From NCBI GenBank assembly GCA_007922225.1, contig ML680086.1:13430540-13494539 (forward strand): a stretch of DNA of 64,000 bases. The letters are read 5' to 3'. The notes under the pieces were generated by a model. It worked only from the letters and a program-made list of their open reading frames with translations, was not told the DNA's origin and did not search any database. The position numbers were made by a program, and so were the translations under genes. Origin of the DNA: Emydura subglobosa (taxonomy: Eukaryota > Chordata > Testudines > Chelidae). Below are positions 11,301 through 22,345 of this stretch, one piece after another (position 1 is the first letter of the stretch; each line of letters starts with the position of its first letter).

Positions 11301-12599
11301 CTGCCTGCCACGAGGGGTTGGAGACCTGTGAGCTTTGTGGAGGCACTGGATCCCTGCAGGAATGCTGCTGCTCTCTGTGGGTGCCTCAGAGATCTGTGGG
11401 GAAAGCATCATGATCTTTGCGCTACCCACTGGATTTGATGACTGTCCCACCCCTGACAGATGATGCTCAAGGCTGCAGGCGTTTTCCATCGAACTTGAAT
11501 GACCCTCACGTTCTTTTCAAACACTGGGAAGCATGGCATAGTCCAATGTCCAGGGCGTTCTACTAGTAATAACTCCTCACTAAGTCCTGCTTTGTCCTCA
11601 GGCTGCTGAAAGCATGGCTTCCTGTCTGAATTATTCTTTGTTGTATTTTAAGACCTGCTTTTTTTTTGTTGCTGTGATTTGCTTTCCGTAGGTAGCTGCA
11701 GCAATTTGACTCTTGCAGGTTACTCGGGGGGCTTCCTTTTAAACCAAACACACGATGCAGAAAATGCATGCCAACAGACCTGGAAAGTCCGTATTTCTGT
11801 AAATAGCTTTCCTGAGCCTTCCTGGCCTGCTCGTGTTTTGGAACAAAGCAGATGGATAAAAATATCCTTTCAATATATGCAGACTCCCCCTTGTCCGATA
11901 GTGGAGAACTCTGGACTGGATTATTCTCTGATGCCTAAGGTCACGTACCCCATATTTCAGGGAAACAACGCTTCCCACCAGGGATTCCCTCTTTCTTTTG
12001 TCTGCTCTAACGCAAGCAGGAAATACAAAGCTCCAAGGCTCCTCCACGGTGAAACGTGATACTTGACCTGATCAGTGCTGCCAAGTGAGCGAACACAAGG
12101 GATTTGAGACTATTTAGAAATAATTTAAAGTGATATTAGCCCATTGTTTGGGCCCAGATCTTGGCAACTTTACCTTTTTATCTTCTGATACTGAAATATA
12201 CACTAGGTGGTGAAATTTGTGACCTTCACATGCCGCGTGTACAGCTGTTGATTACAAGATCCATGCCTGTTCCTGCTGAACTTCCTGACAAAATAGTATA
12301 CGGACATGAAAAGCAAGTGCCAGGCTTTTGCTACTTTAGAAGCAGGTGGCCAGTGTTGCCAAATGGAAAACGACCACATTATTTGTCCGGGGGGGGGGGC
12401 AGGAGGAGGAGAAGGAGAGATTGTAAGGTTTTAAAAAAATAGAACCAATAGAGAGTGACCAGGCTGTGACCCTGTTTTTTAGAGAAATATCCCTGGCAGC
12501 TGGTATCTTCCAAGCACGTTCCAAATGCTGATTGATCCACTTTACATCCCTGTGATGTGGTAACACCGTAATATCCCTATTTCAGAGCTGGGGAAGCTA
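8346..12599. other. Intergenic stretch with no gene recognised
   Basis: About 4.2 kb between TOP1 and PLCG1. Open frames of up to 137 codons (for example 11076-11489 on the minus strand) overlap each other on both strands and show no domain. A small palindromic-repeat fragment (agcctgatccagctcccact, 9600) is the only repeat trace seen. Unrecognised regulatory sequence cannot be excluded. Confidence 0.6.
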
Positions 12600-12860
12600 T
12601 AGACACACTGGACCAGATTTCAAAAGAGCTTGGTTCCCATTTGGACAGCTAAATAAGGGGAGGATTTTTAGAGCCAGCTGTCAGCTCACTGGGCCACACC
12701 GGTCGCTTCTGGAGGTTGAGCAATTCTGGAAGTTGGAGCTTTTCTCCAAAATCTGCCTCCAGAGATGGGGACTGAGCATTTGAAAATCTGCCCGTTAGGG
12801 CCTGATCCAAAGCCCACTCAGGTCAACAGAGACACTCACTGAGTTCAGTGGGCTTTAGCA
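12600..12860. repeat. Palindromic reptile-type short repeats
   Basis: The phrases gaccagatttcaaaagagct, catttgaaaatctgcccgtt and gcctgatccaaagcccactc ... gagttcagtgggctttagca match foldback repeats built around cagattttcaaaa and gcctgatccaaagccca. The second pair is self-complementary (12800-12855). Boundaries are approximate. Confidence 0.5.
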
Positions 12861-12910
12861 AAGGTTTGCTAACACCTCCCCTCCCCATTGTTGTTCCTTA
12901 CTCTTGGATG

Positions 12911-12944
12911 TATATATATACATGTGTATATATATATATTTCTA
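12911..12944. repeat. AT-rich microsatellite
   Basis: A tatatatatacatgtgtata-like simple repeat, palindromic in places. Confidence 0.85.
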
Positions 12945-13050
12945 TTTCTTGCATCTGACGAAGTGGGTTGCAGCCCATGAAAGCTTATGCCTGCAGAAAT
13001 TAAATTTTGTTAGTCTTTAAAGTGCTACAGGACTCTCGTCGTGTTTGCCC
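12945..13050. mobile_element. Common sauropsid interspersed repeat, 3' end
   Basis: The phrases gcatctgacgaagtgggttg, catgaaagcttatgc and tagtctttaaagtgctacag are diagnostic, from memory, of a repeat very abundant in turtles and crocodilians. I cannot assign its class. This copy is truncated; the usual downstream gacctaacacggct-type end is not evident. Confidence 0.65.
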
Positions 13051-13301
13051 ATAATTGCATCCAAAGCCTAACCCATTCTTCAGTTTCCTAGGCTGTAACT
13101 GCGGGACAGTGGTCTTTTGGACCTGTGTGTGTCACTGTGACCTGGTGCACCAGAGTGTGGGGAGGTGTTTCCATTATCATGTTACACACGCAAGACACAG
13201 CGTATTGGAAGTACTGTAACTTGTCCAGCAGGAGGCAGTGTGCTCTTCCCCTAGGCCAAAGAGACTGAAGGCACTTGTCTAGTTCCACATTTGGGGGAGG
13301 C

Positions 13302-13408
13302 ATTTTCAAAAGCTCCTAAAGGATTAAAGAGCCCAGTTCCCACTGAAAGTCGATGCAACGTGTGCCCCATAATCCCTCAGGAGCTTCTCAAAATCTCCCC
13401 CTGGGGCC
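13302..13408. repeat. Palindromic foldback repeat
   Basis: The left arm ggcattttcaaaagctcct is complementary to the right arm aggagcttctcaaaatctcc, with a cagttcccactgaaagtcga-type centre. It belongs to the same loose family as 24593-24699. Confidence 0.55.
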
Positions 13409-14719
13409 CTGTGTGAACCAGCTTGCTCCATTTTCTGTGTATCCTGCCAGCACCATCCAGTTGCCATGTGCTGTCGAGCACACACGCACACACTGTTCCC
13501 AACTCTCACCCATAATTCCTGTGGAACAAGGTGTGGCCCTGGCTCCAGCCCTCACTTGAACTGCAGCCCTGCCTAGGAGAAAAACTCCCTCCGCTTGATT
13601 GCCTGTCAGCCATGTTTGCTCACCTCTTGGAGAATAGCAGCCAGTCAGAGCTGCTGCAGGAAGAAGGTAGAGCGCCCCAGCTCATCCCCTCTTGCCCCCA
13701 CAAGCCAGGAGGAGGTCTTGGGGAAGGGGAGGAGAGAGGGAGCCGCTAGCGGTATTCTAATGGGAGGGGGGAGGCAGAAAGAGCCCAGTCACTCACTCAG
13801 GGCAGCTCCGTTCCACCCTGTCTCCAGCGAACAACAGGTAAGGGGAGTGGGAGAGAACAGAGCACCTGGCGCTGCAGGAGCAGCAGATTGCCGGGGTGGG
13901 GGGAGGCATAATTAGTTTTCTGGATTGAAGAAGAGACAGTAGTGCAGGTGGGAAGAGACAATTAATTTTCTGTCTGTCTGTCTCACCCTCCGCCATCCAC
14001 CCAACAGGCAGGACAAGAGGATTTCAAAAATCAAGATGGACCTCCCTCCCCTCCCTCCCCCCCCAAAAAAAAGACGCTATAAATTGGGGGCGGTCGTACG
14101 ATATTTTGGGGGTCTGACTCAGGATTTTTGGATGTTTAGGGTTGACGACACTGCAAATTCCTTACGACTTGCTGATGTGTCGGCAATCGGAAGGCCTCTC
14201 CTTGGGCACACTGGATCTTTCTACATGAGGCCACCTGTGCAGGAGACTGAGGTTTCTGGGGGGCTGATCCCAGACCGCAGTGAATTTCCACAGGGGAGAA
14301 GGATGTCTCAAATATCACCTTCCGCTCTGAAGTGCAAGGTGCACTTCTTTGACCTGGCTCCTTTGACACACAGCAGCGTGTACGTATGAAAAAAATCCCT
14401 ATCAGAGTAAATCACTCCACTGCTCACACAACTTACCCCCTGGGAAGAGAGAGAGCACAAACCACATGTGACAGATGTTAGTCACCATACTGAATGCATT
14501 ACTGGAAGGGGCTCAGATACTGCAGTGCTGAGGGCAGCCGTCTTTCATATGGCAAGAGGTGTGATCAGCAGCGTTGACATATCCAGGTTCAGATTAGAGA
14601 GTCAGCAAGTAGCTTTAGAAGTGGCTCGGTGTAAACCTGAGATGCTACCGGCCAATGACTGAAGTGGGCATGGATTTCTGTTTACAACTGGTGCCCACAG
14701 TCACACTGTGCATTGTCTC
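13409..14719. other. Intergenic, nothing recognised
   Basis: This stretch is purine/pyrimidine-skewed in places (C run 14057-14064 followed by A run). There is no recognisable gene, RNA or repeat. Confidence 0.55.
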
Positions 14720-15650
14720 TCATCTTCCAGGCGTGTAAGAAGGGTTTCCAGGGTAGGTTGAAGCCTGAAAGTTCTTTGGTGGTGGTGGCCATCATGTGTG
14801 TGTTTGGGACACTAGCATTATCCCAGAATTCTTCCCAGTGTGCCGTAGGATTGAATGAGGACGCTTAAAGAACTGTAGCCCGACCCCAAAAAGGTTTGCA
14901 AGATTTCAGATGTGCCTTCAGCAGGTTCTGGTGGTCCTCATGAATTGGTAAGTTCAAATTGGCCATGGTATTCACCGGGAGGGGGAGGGGAGTTGTCTCT
15001 CGCGCTCTCTCTCTCTGGATTTTAGGAGGGGTGTATGTGCCAAAGTGGGCAACAAATGGGTCTTGATTTTCATGTTCCAGTTATGATTCTCATAGCAGCA
15101 TTAAGCTGCACGTCCAGAGATTTGGTAAGTGAGCTATCGGCGGAGACTGGTGCGCAATATTCAGCCGTTGCGTATACCAATACTACAAGTCCCTGTTCAA
15201 AGGGCGCATGCATCAGCACCCTGAGTGCCCGCAAGTTTTCAGACGAGCCTAGTCCTTGCTTTTATCTTTTTGCCTGCCTTTGCCAGCTGAGCTTTAGAAG
15301 TCACGCTTCTGTCCAGGGTTACACCCAAATACTTTGGTTAGCGCTCAGCACGGGCCTGTTCCCCTTAAAAGGTGACATTAAGAGGTTCCTTGGTGGCTTT
15401 GTTGTTTAGATGAAAGGCTATTACTGAGGCTTTCAGGTGGAGCTTCCAACACAAAAAATACCTCGAGTTATCTTGAGGTCGGTGGAGGAGTCACTGATGG
15501 TCGTGAGATTTTTGCCTTGTACTGCAAGAGTGATGTTATCAGCATAAGTAAATTTACACAAAAGTTCAACATGACAACCTTCAGCTGGTGGTCTTGTTGT
15601 GTTCTTGATTAACACAATGAATGTTGTTAAAAGGCTACCGGACATGGATT
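14720..15650 (-). mobile_element. Jockey-like non-LTR retrotransposon remnant (RT and post-RT part)
   Basis: The reverse complement carries a decayed reverse transcriptase C-terminal half in the correct order. These pieces are FTYADNITLAVQGKN (catalytic block YADD changed to YADN, 15546-15535), AFHLNNKATKEPLNV (from 15418), PKYLGVTLDR (ending 15308), KLAGT, ATAEYCAPV (about 15165-15145), MRIITGT (from 15093), WEEFWDNASVPN (about 14839-14805) and GFNLP (about 14766). There are several in-frame stops and at least one frameshift, so it is dead. The blocks match the family that databases often label 'RNA-directed DNA polymerase from mobile element jockey'. This is distinct from the CR1 element at 48517. 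The 5' part (endonuclease, RT fingers) is missing. It is intergenic and antisense to both genes. Confidence 0.8.
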
Positions 15651-16149
15651 TGTTGATCTCCTGATATAATTAGGGTCACACACAAATCTATATACAATAG
15701 AATATGTTGTGTGGGTGCATGCTTATATTTGAAATATTTTTCTAGTACAAAAATATTCTCCAGGAAGCAAATAAAACACCACAGGAGAAAGAGATGGTGT
15801 GCAGGAGTTTTGATGCTTGTAATAGGATGCAAACTGTCTTATAGTCTATGTACTGGGTGGCCTCAGCATCACACGTACTATCACTTGTCCTTGTTGGAGA
15901 AAGGGCAGCGAACCGTGTTTGAGTCTGTGGAGTGGAGGGAGCACTTGTTTTTAGGCCTCGCTTACAGTGGGTAGGGTGACCAGATGTTCCGATTCTATAA
16001 AGACAGCCCTGATATTCGGGGCTTTGTCTTATATAGGTGCCAATTGCCACCCACCCCCGTCCTGATTTTTCACACTCAGTATCTAGTCACTCTCACAGTG
16101 GGAGATTTGTTCCAATTCTAGCTGCTGTTGTAGATGCACCAGTGCAATG
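15651..16149. other. Intergenic, nothing recognised
   Basis: AT-rich stretch with no recognisable feature. Confidence 0.5.
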
Positions 16150-16562
16150 TAGAGCTGAGTGAGAAATCATAGTTCTCCTGTCCTGAATCAGGATGAAAGG
16201 TCGAAATCTGGAAAGTTTTTTGCAATCCAAAAATAAATAAATAAAATTAAAATTTCAGTTTGGGTCAATAATATGTTTTTGTTTCACTTTTAACGTTTAA
16301 TTTTCTTCAACTATAATCAGATAAAGTTGCAAAAACGAGAAGTCATTTCAAACCAGAAAACTGGAATTTTCTATTTAGAAAATGTCAAAATGAAACATTT
16401 TGACCATTTTGAAACTCATTTTTTCCATTTTTTTTCCATGTTGAAAAATGAATTAAACCTGACCCTTTCTAGCAACAAGTTTCGGCTTTGGTGCATTGTA
16501 ATTTTTAAGCAAAAAAAAAGAAGAAAAAAGTGTAATTGAAAAAAATTCCCAACCAGCTCTGT
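16150..16562. mobile_element. Possible AT-rich MITE
   Basis: The right end ttcccaaccagctct is complementary (about 12 of 17 positions) to the left end agagctgagtgagaaat. The interior is A/T-rich with aaaatgaaacattttgacca-like inverted stretches. It resembles the element at 37418-37606, which begins gggctggtcaataattttcc. Confidence 0.45.
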
Positions 16563-17099
16563 TGCAAAACCGGAGCCAAGGTAAACCACCATGGCAGCTG
16601 GTGCACTTTACCCCGGTTCAAGCGGAGGTTCTGATGCAAAGTGATTTATCTGATCTTTGATAAGGATCTGCACTGGGTGCAGCTGCACGGCTGGCTTGAA
16701 TTGAGGCAAATCTCCCTTTTTGCAGGAAGCCTTAGAGGATCTTTGGGAACTGGAAGGGAGGGGAGGGCTCTGCTGTCTGCATGGAAATGGGATCAGTGCT
16801 TGAGTTCAAACACATGCATTAGTTTGAAAACAGAGTGAGGCCCATGGGGGTTTTTGAACCTGGTGTGTGAAAGATGTTCACATTGCAACAACCCACTGCT
16901 GCACATAACAGACATAGTGATCAGCAGCCAACCCACAGACCAGTAGCCTTAGGGAGGACTAGCGTGCTGCACTTTCTGCTCCAAAATCATTAGTTAAAGG
17001 AGAAGCTCTGGAAGTTGCCAGTCAGTCATGGTAGGGTCTGAATGTCTTCTCTGCATGCTGCTCACTAAGGTGGCATGAAAATCGCAAAGACTTATGCAA

Positions 17100-17310
17100 C
17101 TTTGATGCCATCCAGCAGAGGGCATTGGAGCACGTTCCTACATTCATGCTGTGCCAGGGTAAGCCTGATTCCATCCAGCACAGGGCCCTGGTGAGTGTTC
17201 GGAGCACCCACAGCAGCTTGGACTCTGCCCTGCAGAGGGACGTGTTGCAGACCATGCGAGCCCAGAATGTGATCAAAGGTTTGTGCACATCCAGCAGAAA
17301 GTGTTGAGAG
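17100..17310. repeat. Degenerate short tandem-like repeat
   Basis: A motif of the form gatgccatccagcagaggg recurs at about 17103, 17168 (gattccatccagcacaggg) and 17285 (gcacatccagcagaaag). The minus strand reads through all copies as LCWMES / LCWMAS-type units about 21 residues apart. It may be a decayed minisatellite. No family is recognised. Confidence 0.35.
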
Positions 17311-19179
17311 GCTGCTACAGGGTGATTTTCTGCAGGTACGTTGGCCGAACTCGGTGGCCTGAGCATCAGCTTGGATGCATCTTGCCTACCTCGCAGCATG
17401 CGGTCGAATCTGGGCCGTGTTAATTCAGCCTTTTGCCTTCCTGAAGGAGATTAATCGAGTTTATGTCCGTTGTCTGTGGAAGTGCCAGTTCTCTGGTGCT
17501 TTTCAGAAGAGGTCGAGATTAACCCGACCCACCCCTTTGGCCACAATGTGCCCTGCTTATACTGTGCGTCAATTGCTTCTCTGAGATTCCAGTCCTTTGC
17601 CCCAGAAGTGGCTGCATTCCAGCCAGGGATGCAGGGTTTCCTTTCTGCAAGAGGCTCTCTGAATGTCAATCCCTACTAAAGAAATAGGGCCTGGAGTAGG
17701 AGTATTTGCATACCAAAACTGGGAGGTGCCATGGGACACTGCTGTAAAATTGGTGGGGGAAGACGTGTGTATGTAGCAGGTTGGTGTGTTACTCCTCTGA
17801 TCGTCTGTCACAGGATGGGAAAGTAGCAAACTGACAACATGCTTAGGGTGGAGATGGAGTCAGGGACTCTGCTGGAACCAGGAGCAGTGAAAATAAGAGT
17901 CCGGGAGATATGTGTGCATCAATGGAGACCCCCCAACTCTGTGTATTTGAAGGGGGTGGTATGCAGTGCTGCCAAAACTGGCATAAACTCTGTCCATGAT
18001 GGAGCCCTAAACGGCCTCTTCACGGGGTTACTGTAAGTCTCTCTCTCGTTCCTGTTTGTTTGCTGGACAGCCTTGGCTTACTAGGTTGCAGCCAGTTGGA
18101 GTGGTTGAGCCAGGCAAAAAGTATTTAAGATGATTCATTAGCTTGCTCTGTTCGGAAACTGCAGTGAGCAGGGAAACGTTCCCAACAGCAGCTACAGGGC
18201 AGTTACAGACTCCCTGGAGAAATTGATCTAAAAGCTTCAGCAAGTGCAGTCTGGACAATTTTAGAGCTAGACATCCTGAGCTGAAAGGGCAGTCATCTTA
18301 CCCCTGGGAAGGCCATAATGCCGCAGCTGAGCCATGTTCAGGCTCATTTTTAATTGAATCTTCCCTCCTTTCACTACACAACTGGATCTGCTGATCAGAG
18401 CGTGCCAGGGAATGGGGGATAGGTTGTTTTCTTAAAAAATCAACCCGCATGTATTTTATTAGTTACCATATAGATGCTGGAACAAGGGGTTTTGCTGCAT
18501 CCCCTGGCTTGAAGTGGTTTCCATTATATGCAGGGTTTATAGTTTGGCTCAATGGCTCTCAGCACCCCCACTATAAAAATGGTTCCAGCACCTTTGAGTA
18601 ACCAGGTCAATTTCAGCAAAGCCCAGACCAAAGTAGTGAAGAATTAACCCAGTGATCAGGTGCGGGGGTTCGTTATGACGTACTCCTCACACACGATGAA
18701 ATTACAGTTGCCGAAAAAGTAAAGTCCGTGTAGAATAGTGAAAGGAAGTCCTAGAGCGCCACTGGTGCAAAGCTAAGAATAGAGGGTGCAGTCCCCACCA
18801 ATGGCAGTTTCCACTTTATTTTGAATGCTGGACTGGTAAGAATCTCCCAAACATTTTTCTCAGCTCTCATTTAAAAGGAGTTGTGTGTGTGATGATGATT
18901 TATCTTTCAATCTGGCAAGCAGTTTTAGATTCTAGATTTTGTCCTACCTGGAGAGAGGGGGGAAGTGTCTGGCAGCGTCTCAGCGTCTTTCTCTTTCAGT
19001 AGAAACATTCCTCTGCTGCTGAAACTTAAAAATGTGTTAAAAAGTGACTGCGATGGCACACACCAGACACGTCCCAGTTTTTGTGGAGTGAGCTCATTAT
19101 TTATTACAGTAGCCCCTAGAGGCCTCAATGAAGATCGGTCCCTGCTTAGTGTCAGGCACTGCCCATGTCCCAGTGAGAG
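17311..19179. other. Intergenic, nothing recognised
   Basis: About 1.9 kb without a gene, RNA or repeat that I can name. Confidence 0.5.
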
Positions 19180-19295
19180 AAGAAGGCGGTCCAGTGGTTC
19201 AGGTGCTGGCCTGGCCTTGGGAAGACATCAGTTCAATTCCCAGCTCCGCCATGGACTTCCTGGGCAACCTTTGGCAAATCACTTATGACCTGATC
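19180..19295 (+). mobile_element. tRNA-derived SINE fragment (MIR-like)
   Basis: The head agaaggcggtccagtggttc, a B-box-like agttcaattcccagctccgc and a core ggcaaatcacttatga follow the MIR layout, but the 3' part is lost. Confidence 0.6.
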
Positions 19296-20310
19296 CTTAA
19301 TTATTTAAGCGCCTATTTTCCATTGAAGCTGCAGAAGCCGTTCTGTTCTCCCCAGGCACATTCGTTCTGCTAGTTATTTAGTCTCACAATTATCTATTTT
19401 GGGGGGCCTTATAAGACTTTAGCTGAAACATTCAAACCCTCAGAGTGACCAGGTTCTCCTGCCGCATGACCTAGGCAACGAGGAGGTCAGGGTTTGATCA
19501 GCAGGGAAGACCCAAACAGAAGTGTATCTGCAGTGGATCCATGCATAAGGTTTGGGCCTGCAGTGAGAAGATATTGGTCGAGTGTTGCGTGTGTATTTAC
19601 GTATGCTGTGTGTATACACAGACGTAAGCCTCTTACCATGGAAAGTATTAGGCAACCTTAACTATAGGCATCTCTACCAGCTCCACCTGTAATCTATATC
19701 CAGCTAGTTGGATTATTCAGCAGTGCCCGTCTCCATCTGTAGATAGCCCAGTCTGTTCACAGCATGCCTTGGGAAACTGCAGTAAGGGCATCTTGCTACT
19801 AGAGGGCAGAGCACACATTGCAGTTGAGCCCAGATAGGGATTCTGCAAGCATATCACACGTCAGCATCTCTACAGTGCAGGGTTCATTCCTGGCCCTCCC
19901 AGCCCAGGGGTTTTGGAAGGTCTCTCTACACGTAACAGTAGCCCCAGTAGAATTCATCTTTTATCAGAGGCCTCCATGCTCATACTGTTTCCTACCAAAC
20001 TAATCCTCAGCTAATGCACAATAGCTATTCCTCCTTGGGAGTAGCTAGTGTCCTAACAGGTGAGTTATACCAGTGCATTGGCGGTGGGGACCCCTATGTG
20101 GAGCTGTACCAGTGGAAGAAGTCCTCCCACTGCATTGCCCCGCTGCACTGCCCGACCAGTGTGGTAAGCTTTTTGAATTCCACTGCTCGGGGGTCAGAGT
20201 GACTGGGAGTTCACCTGGCTTTTAAATGTCCTTGTAAAAGACCTAGCAGATAAGGGCAGCAATTGGTCTATGGGAGTGTGTTAGTGGGCCGGTCATTCCT
20301 CTGCTTACAG
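19296..20310. other. Intergenic, nothing recognised
   Basis: No gene, RNA or named repeat is seen. The phrase agctgtaccagtggaagaag (20102-20121) looks repeat-like but is not identified. Confidence 0.45.
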
Positions 20311-20535
20311 AGAGGAAGGTTTGTCTGGTGGTTAGGTGCTAGCCTGGGACTTGAGAGACCTGGGTTCGTGTCCTGGCTCTGCCACAAACTTCCTGTGTGA
20401 CCTTGAGCAAGTCACTTATCCACTCTTTGCCTCAGTTCTCCATCTGCAAAATGGGGCTCATAGCATTGACCTGCCTTGCAGGGGTGTTGTGAGATAAACA
20501 TGGCCAAGATTATGATAGTGGCCATGGGGGTAAAC
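20311..20535 (+). mobile_element. MIR-type SINE, well preserved
   Basis: In order: tRNA-like head tctggtggttaggtgctagc, B box gggttcgtgtcctggctctg, CORE gagcaagtcacttatccact, catctgcaaaatggggctca, and tail gcaggggtgttgtgagataa. This is the best-preserved MIR copy in the window. Confidence 0.85.
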
Positions 20536-21209
20536 GAAATAGACTGTGGAAAGGCTTTATCCGAAGCATTAGGAGGATGTAAATGTGGTTCTTCTGAAGG
20601 TTGGTTTTTCTTCTGGGTTTTCTCCCTCCCCCTCCCCCCCTTGCAGGTTGCAAAGCAGGGAAAATGAGAGAGCTTGAAAAGTGAGCTTTTATTCTAAAAG
20701 AAATTCTAGCTTTTTTTTTTCTTTTAAACTTTAGAAGTATCAGGAATGTTGAGTCTGGTCTTTCTTGCTTTGTCTGCAGGTCTTTTGAGGTTGTCGAGGG
20801 TGTCTATTTTGAGTTTTCTCTGCTGTTAATCAAACAGGGAGGTGCTAACTCTTTAACAGAGGCTTCTTTTCTTCCATGTGAATTTGAGTAAAATGGCTTA
20901 ACGAAAACCGTTTGTAAACAGGCTAGATTAAAAACTGTGTTCCTTCTCAATTAATCCTGTTTCACTTTTTTCATATCTGTGATGTCCCAATGCTACCAGT
21001 TCTTGAATACTCCATAGAGTCTTCCAGGGTAGACAAGACATGAATGTAACAATCCAATGTCAAAAAATAAGCGAGCAAAAAACCCTTGGAGAACACTTTG
21101 GGCTTCTTTTATACTGAATGAGGAAGCAAAACAAATTGTTTCTATTTGCAGGTCACTGTTATCAGCTGCTTTTATCAGGGTATTGACCCCCTCAATACTA
21201 CAGAAGTAT

Positions 21210-21304
21210 AGAGCCCAGTCTTGCAATACTCATGCAAGTAATGTCACTGTAGAATGAGACTCCTCTGAGCATGGCCTGCTTGGGGAGTTGCAGGTTTGGG
21301 CCCT
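21210..21304. repeat. Palindromic foldback repeat
   Basis: The left arm gagcccagtcttgcaatact pairs with the right arm gttgcaggtttgggccct. It is related in style to 31137-31267 and 47749-47823. Confidence 0.5.
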
Positions 21305-21329
21305 AAGAGAGCAGAGGAGCCCATTTGTA

Positions 21330-21500
21330 GTTTGTATTTGAATAGCATCTTTCAGCTGAGAGATCTCAAAGTGCTCTGCAAACAATCATTGTCCCTCCCC
21401 ACAGCCCTGTGAGGCAGAGGGGGAAGGTCCGGCACACTGAAGTTAAGTGACTTGGCAGAGCTAGGAATAGAATCGAGGAGTCCTGACTCCACCAGTCCCC
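21330..21500 (-). mobile_element. MIR-type SINE, antisense
   Basis: Reads as reverse-complement MIR: gatctcaaagtgctctgcaa, ccctgtgaggcagaggggga, gttaagtgacttggcagagc, gaggagtcctgactccacca. Confidence 0.7.
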
Positions 21501-21667
21501 CAATGTTTTTTACAAAGTGGAAGTGTTGCCTAGGAGTTAGAGAGAACCAGCTGCCTCTGGACAGCTGCTGTCGTTACCTGATACCCCAGCTGGAGTCACA
21601 TAGCTCTGTCGCTTGTGCTGGAACCCCCACCTGTCCCGTGGGCAATTCCCTACTCCAAACACACTCA

Positions 21668-21884
21668 GGCGATGTCTGCACTGCCACTTATGTTGGTAGA
21701 ACTTATGTCGCTCAGGGCTATGAATACGCCAGCCCCTGAGCAACATAAATTACACTGACCTAAGTGGAGAGCTTCTCCCGCCCACCCAGCTACCGCTGCC
21801 CATGGGGGTGGATCGGCTTAGAGCAGCTACACTAGAGAGCATCAGTGCAGCTGCGCCGCTGTAAGCTGTCTAGTGTAGCCACAG
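21668..21884. mobile_element. MITE with gtctacactg-type ends
   Basis: The left end atgtctgcactgccacttat and the right end gctgtctagtgtagccacag are inverted relatives. The inner part gtcgctcagggctatgaata ... cagcccctgagcaacataaa forms a hairpin. Another copy of the family is at 44514-44774. Boundaries are within a few bases. Confidence 0.65.
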
Positions 21885-22004
21885 CATCAGTCATAGAGAA
21901 CGGACTAGATGTGTCTGCCTGGAGCAAACAACAAAGACGTGAGGATAATCAACACTAGGAGAGTGAGAGTCTGCATGTCTCCCTGCCCCGATGGCTGGCC
22001 CATG

Positions 22005-22345
22005 TGGTGTACTGTAAACCGTGTTTAAAATTACAAGCTATCACTTTAAGAGTAAGGGGTTCTCTGGTCCTACTTATAGGGTAGGGGGCTGGGTAGGGAA
22101 GTAAGCAGGCTCCATCTTATGGTGCACGCGGTCAGTCTGCAAAGAGGCAACCTAGAGCAAAGTGGGGTGACTTGTGCGTCCGTGCCTGAGGGAGCAGCGT
22201 GCTTTCTCTCTCTCTGTTTTTGCCTCTTGTGTGTTAAGTTTCTGGATTTTAAGAACTAAAGTAGTGTTATGTTGCAACCTTCCGGAAAGAATATTTTATG
22301 TTTTTAATCTACCTTCTCTATTTTGATGCTGTGAACATAACCATC
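22005..22345. mobile_element. Possible solo LTR of an endogenous retrovirus
   Basis: The layout recalls a U3-R-U5 LTR: it opens tgtggtgtactgtaaacc, then ctctctctgtttttgcctct, then aagaactaaagtagtgttat and gttgcaaccttccgg. No paired LTR, internal genes or target duplication were found. This is a weak call by style only. Confidence 0.3.

Noticed and set aside
11076..11489. 137-codon minus-strand frame as a gene between TOP1 and PLCG1
   Set aside because: No recognisable family, no splice or promoter context, and competing overlapping frames.
20311..20400. tRNA gene in the SINE head
   Set aside because: A/B-box-like motifs occur, but they sit in a MIR SINE with a CORE and tail; no cloverleaf or anticodon stem is evident.
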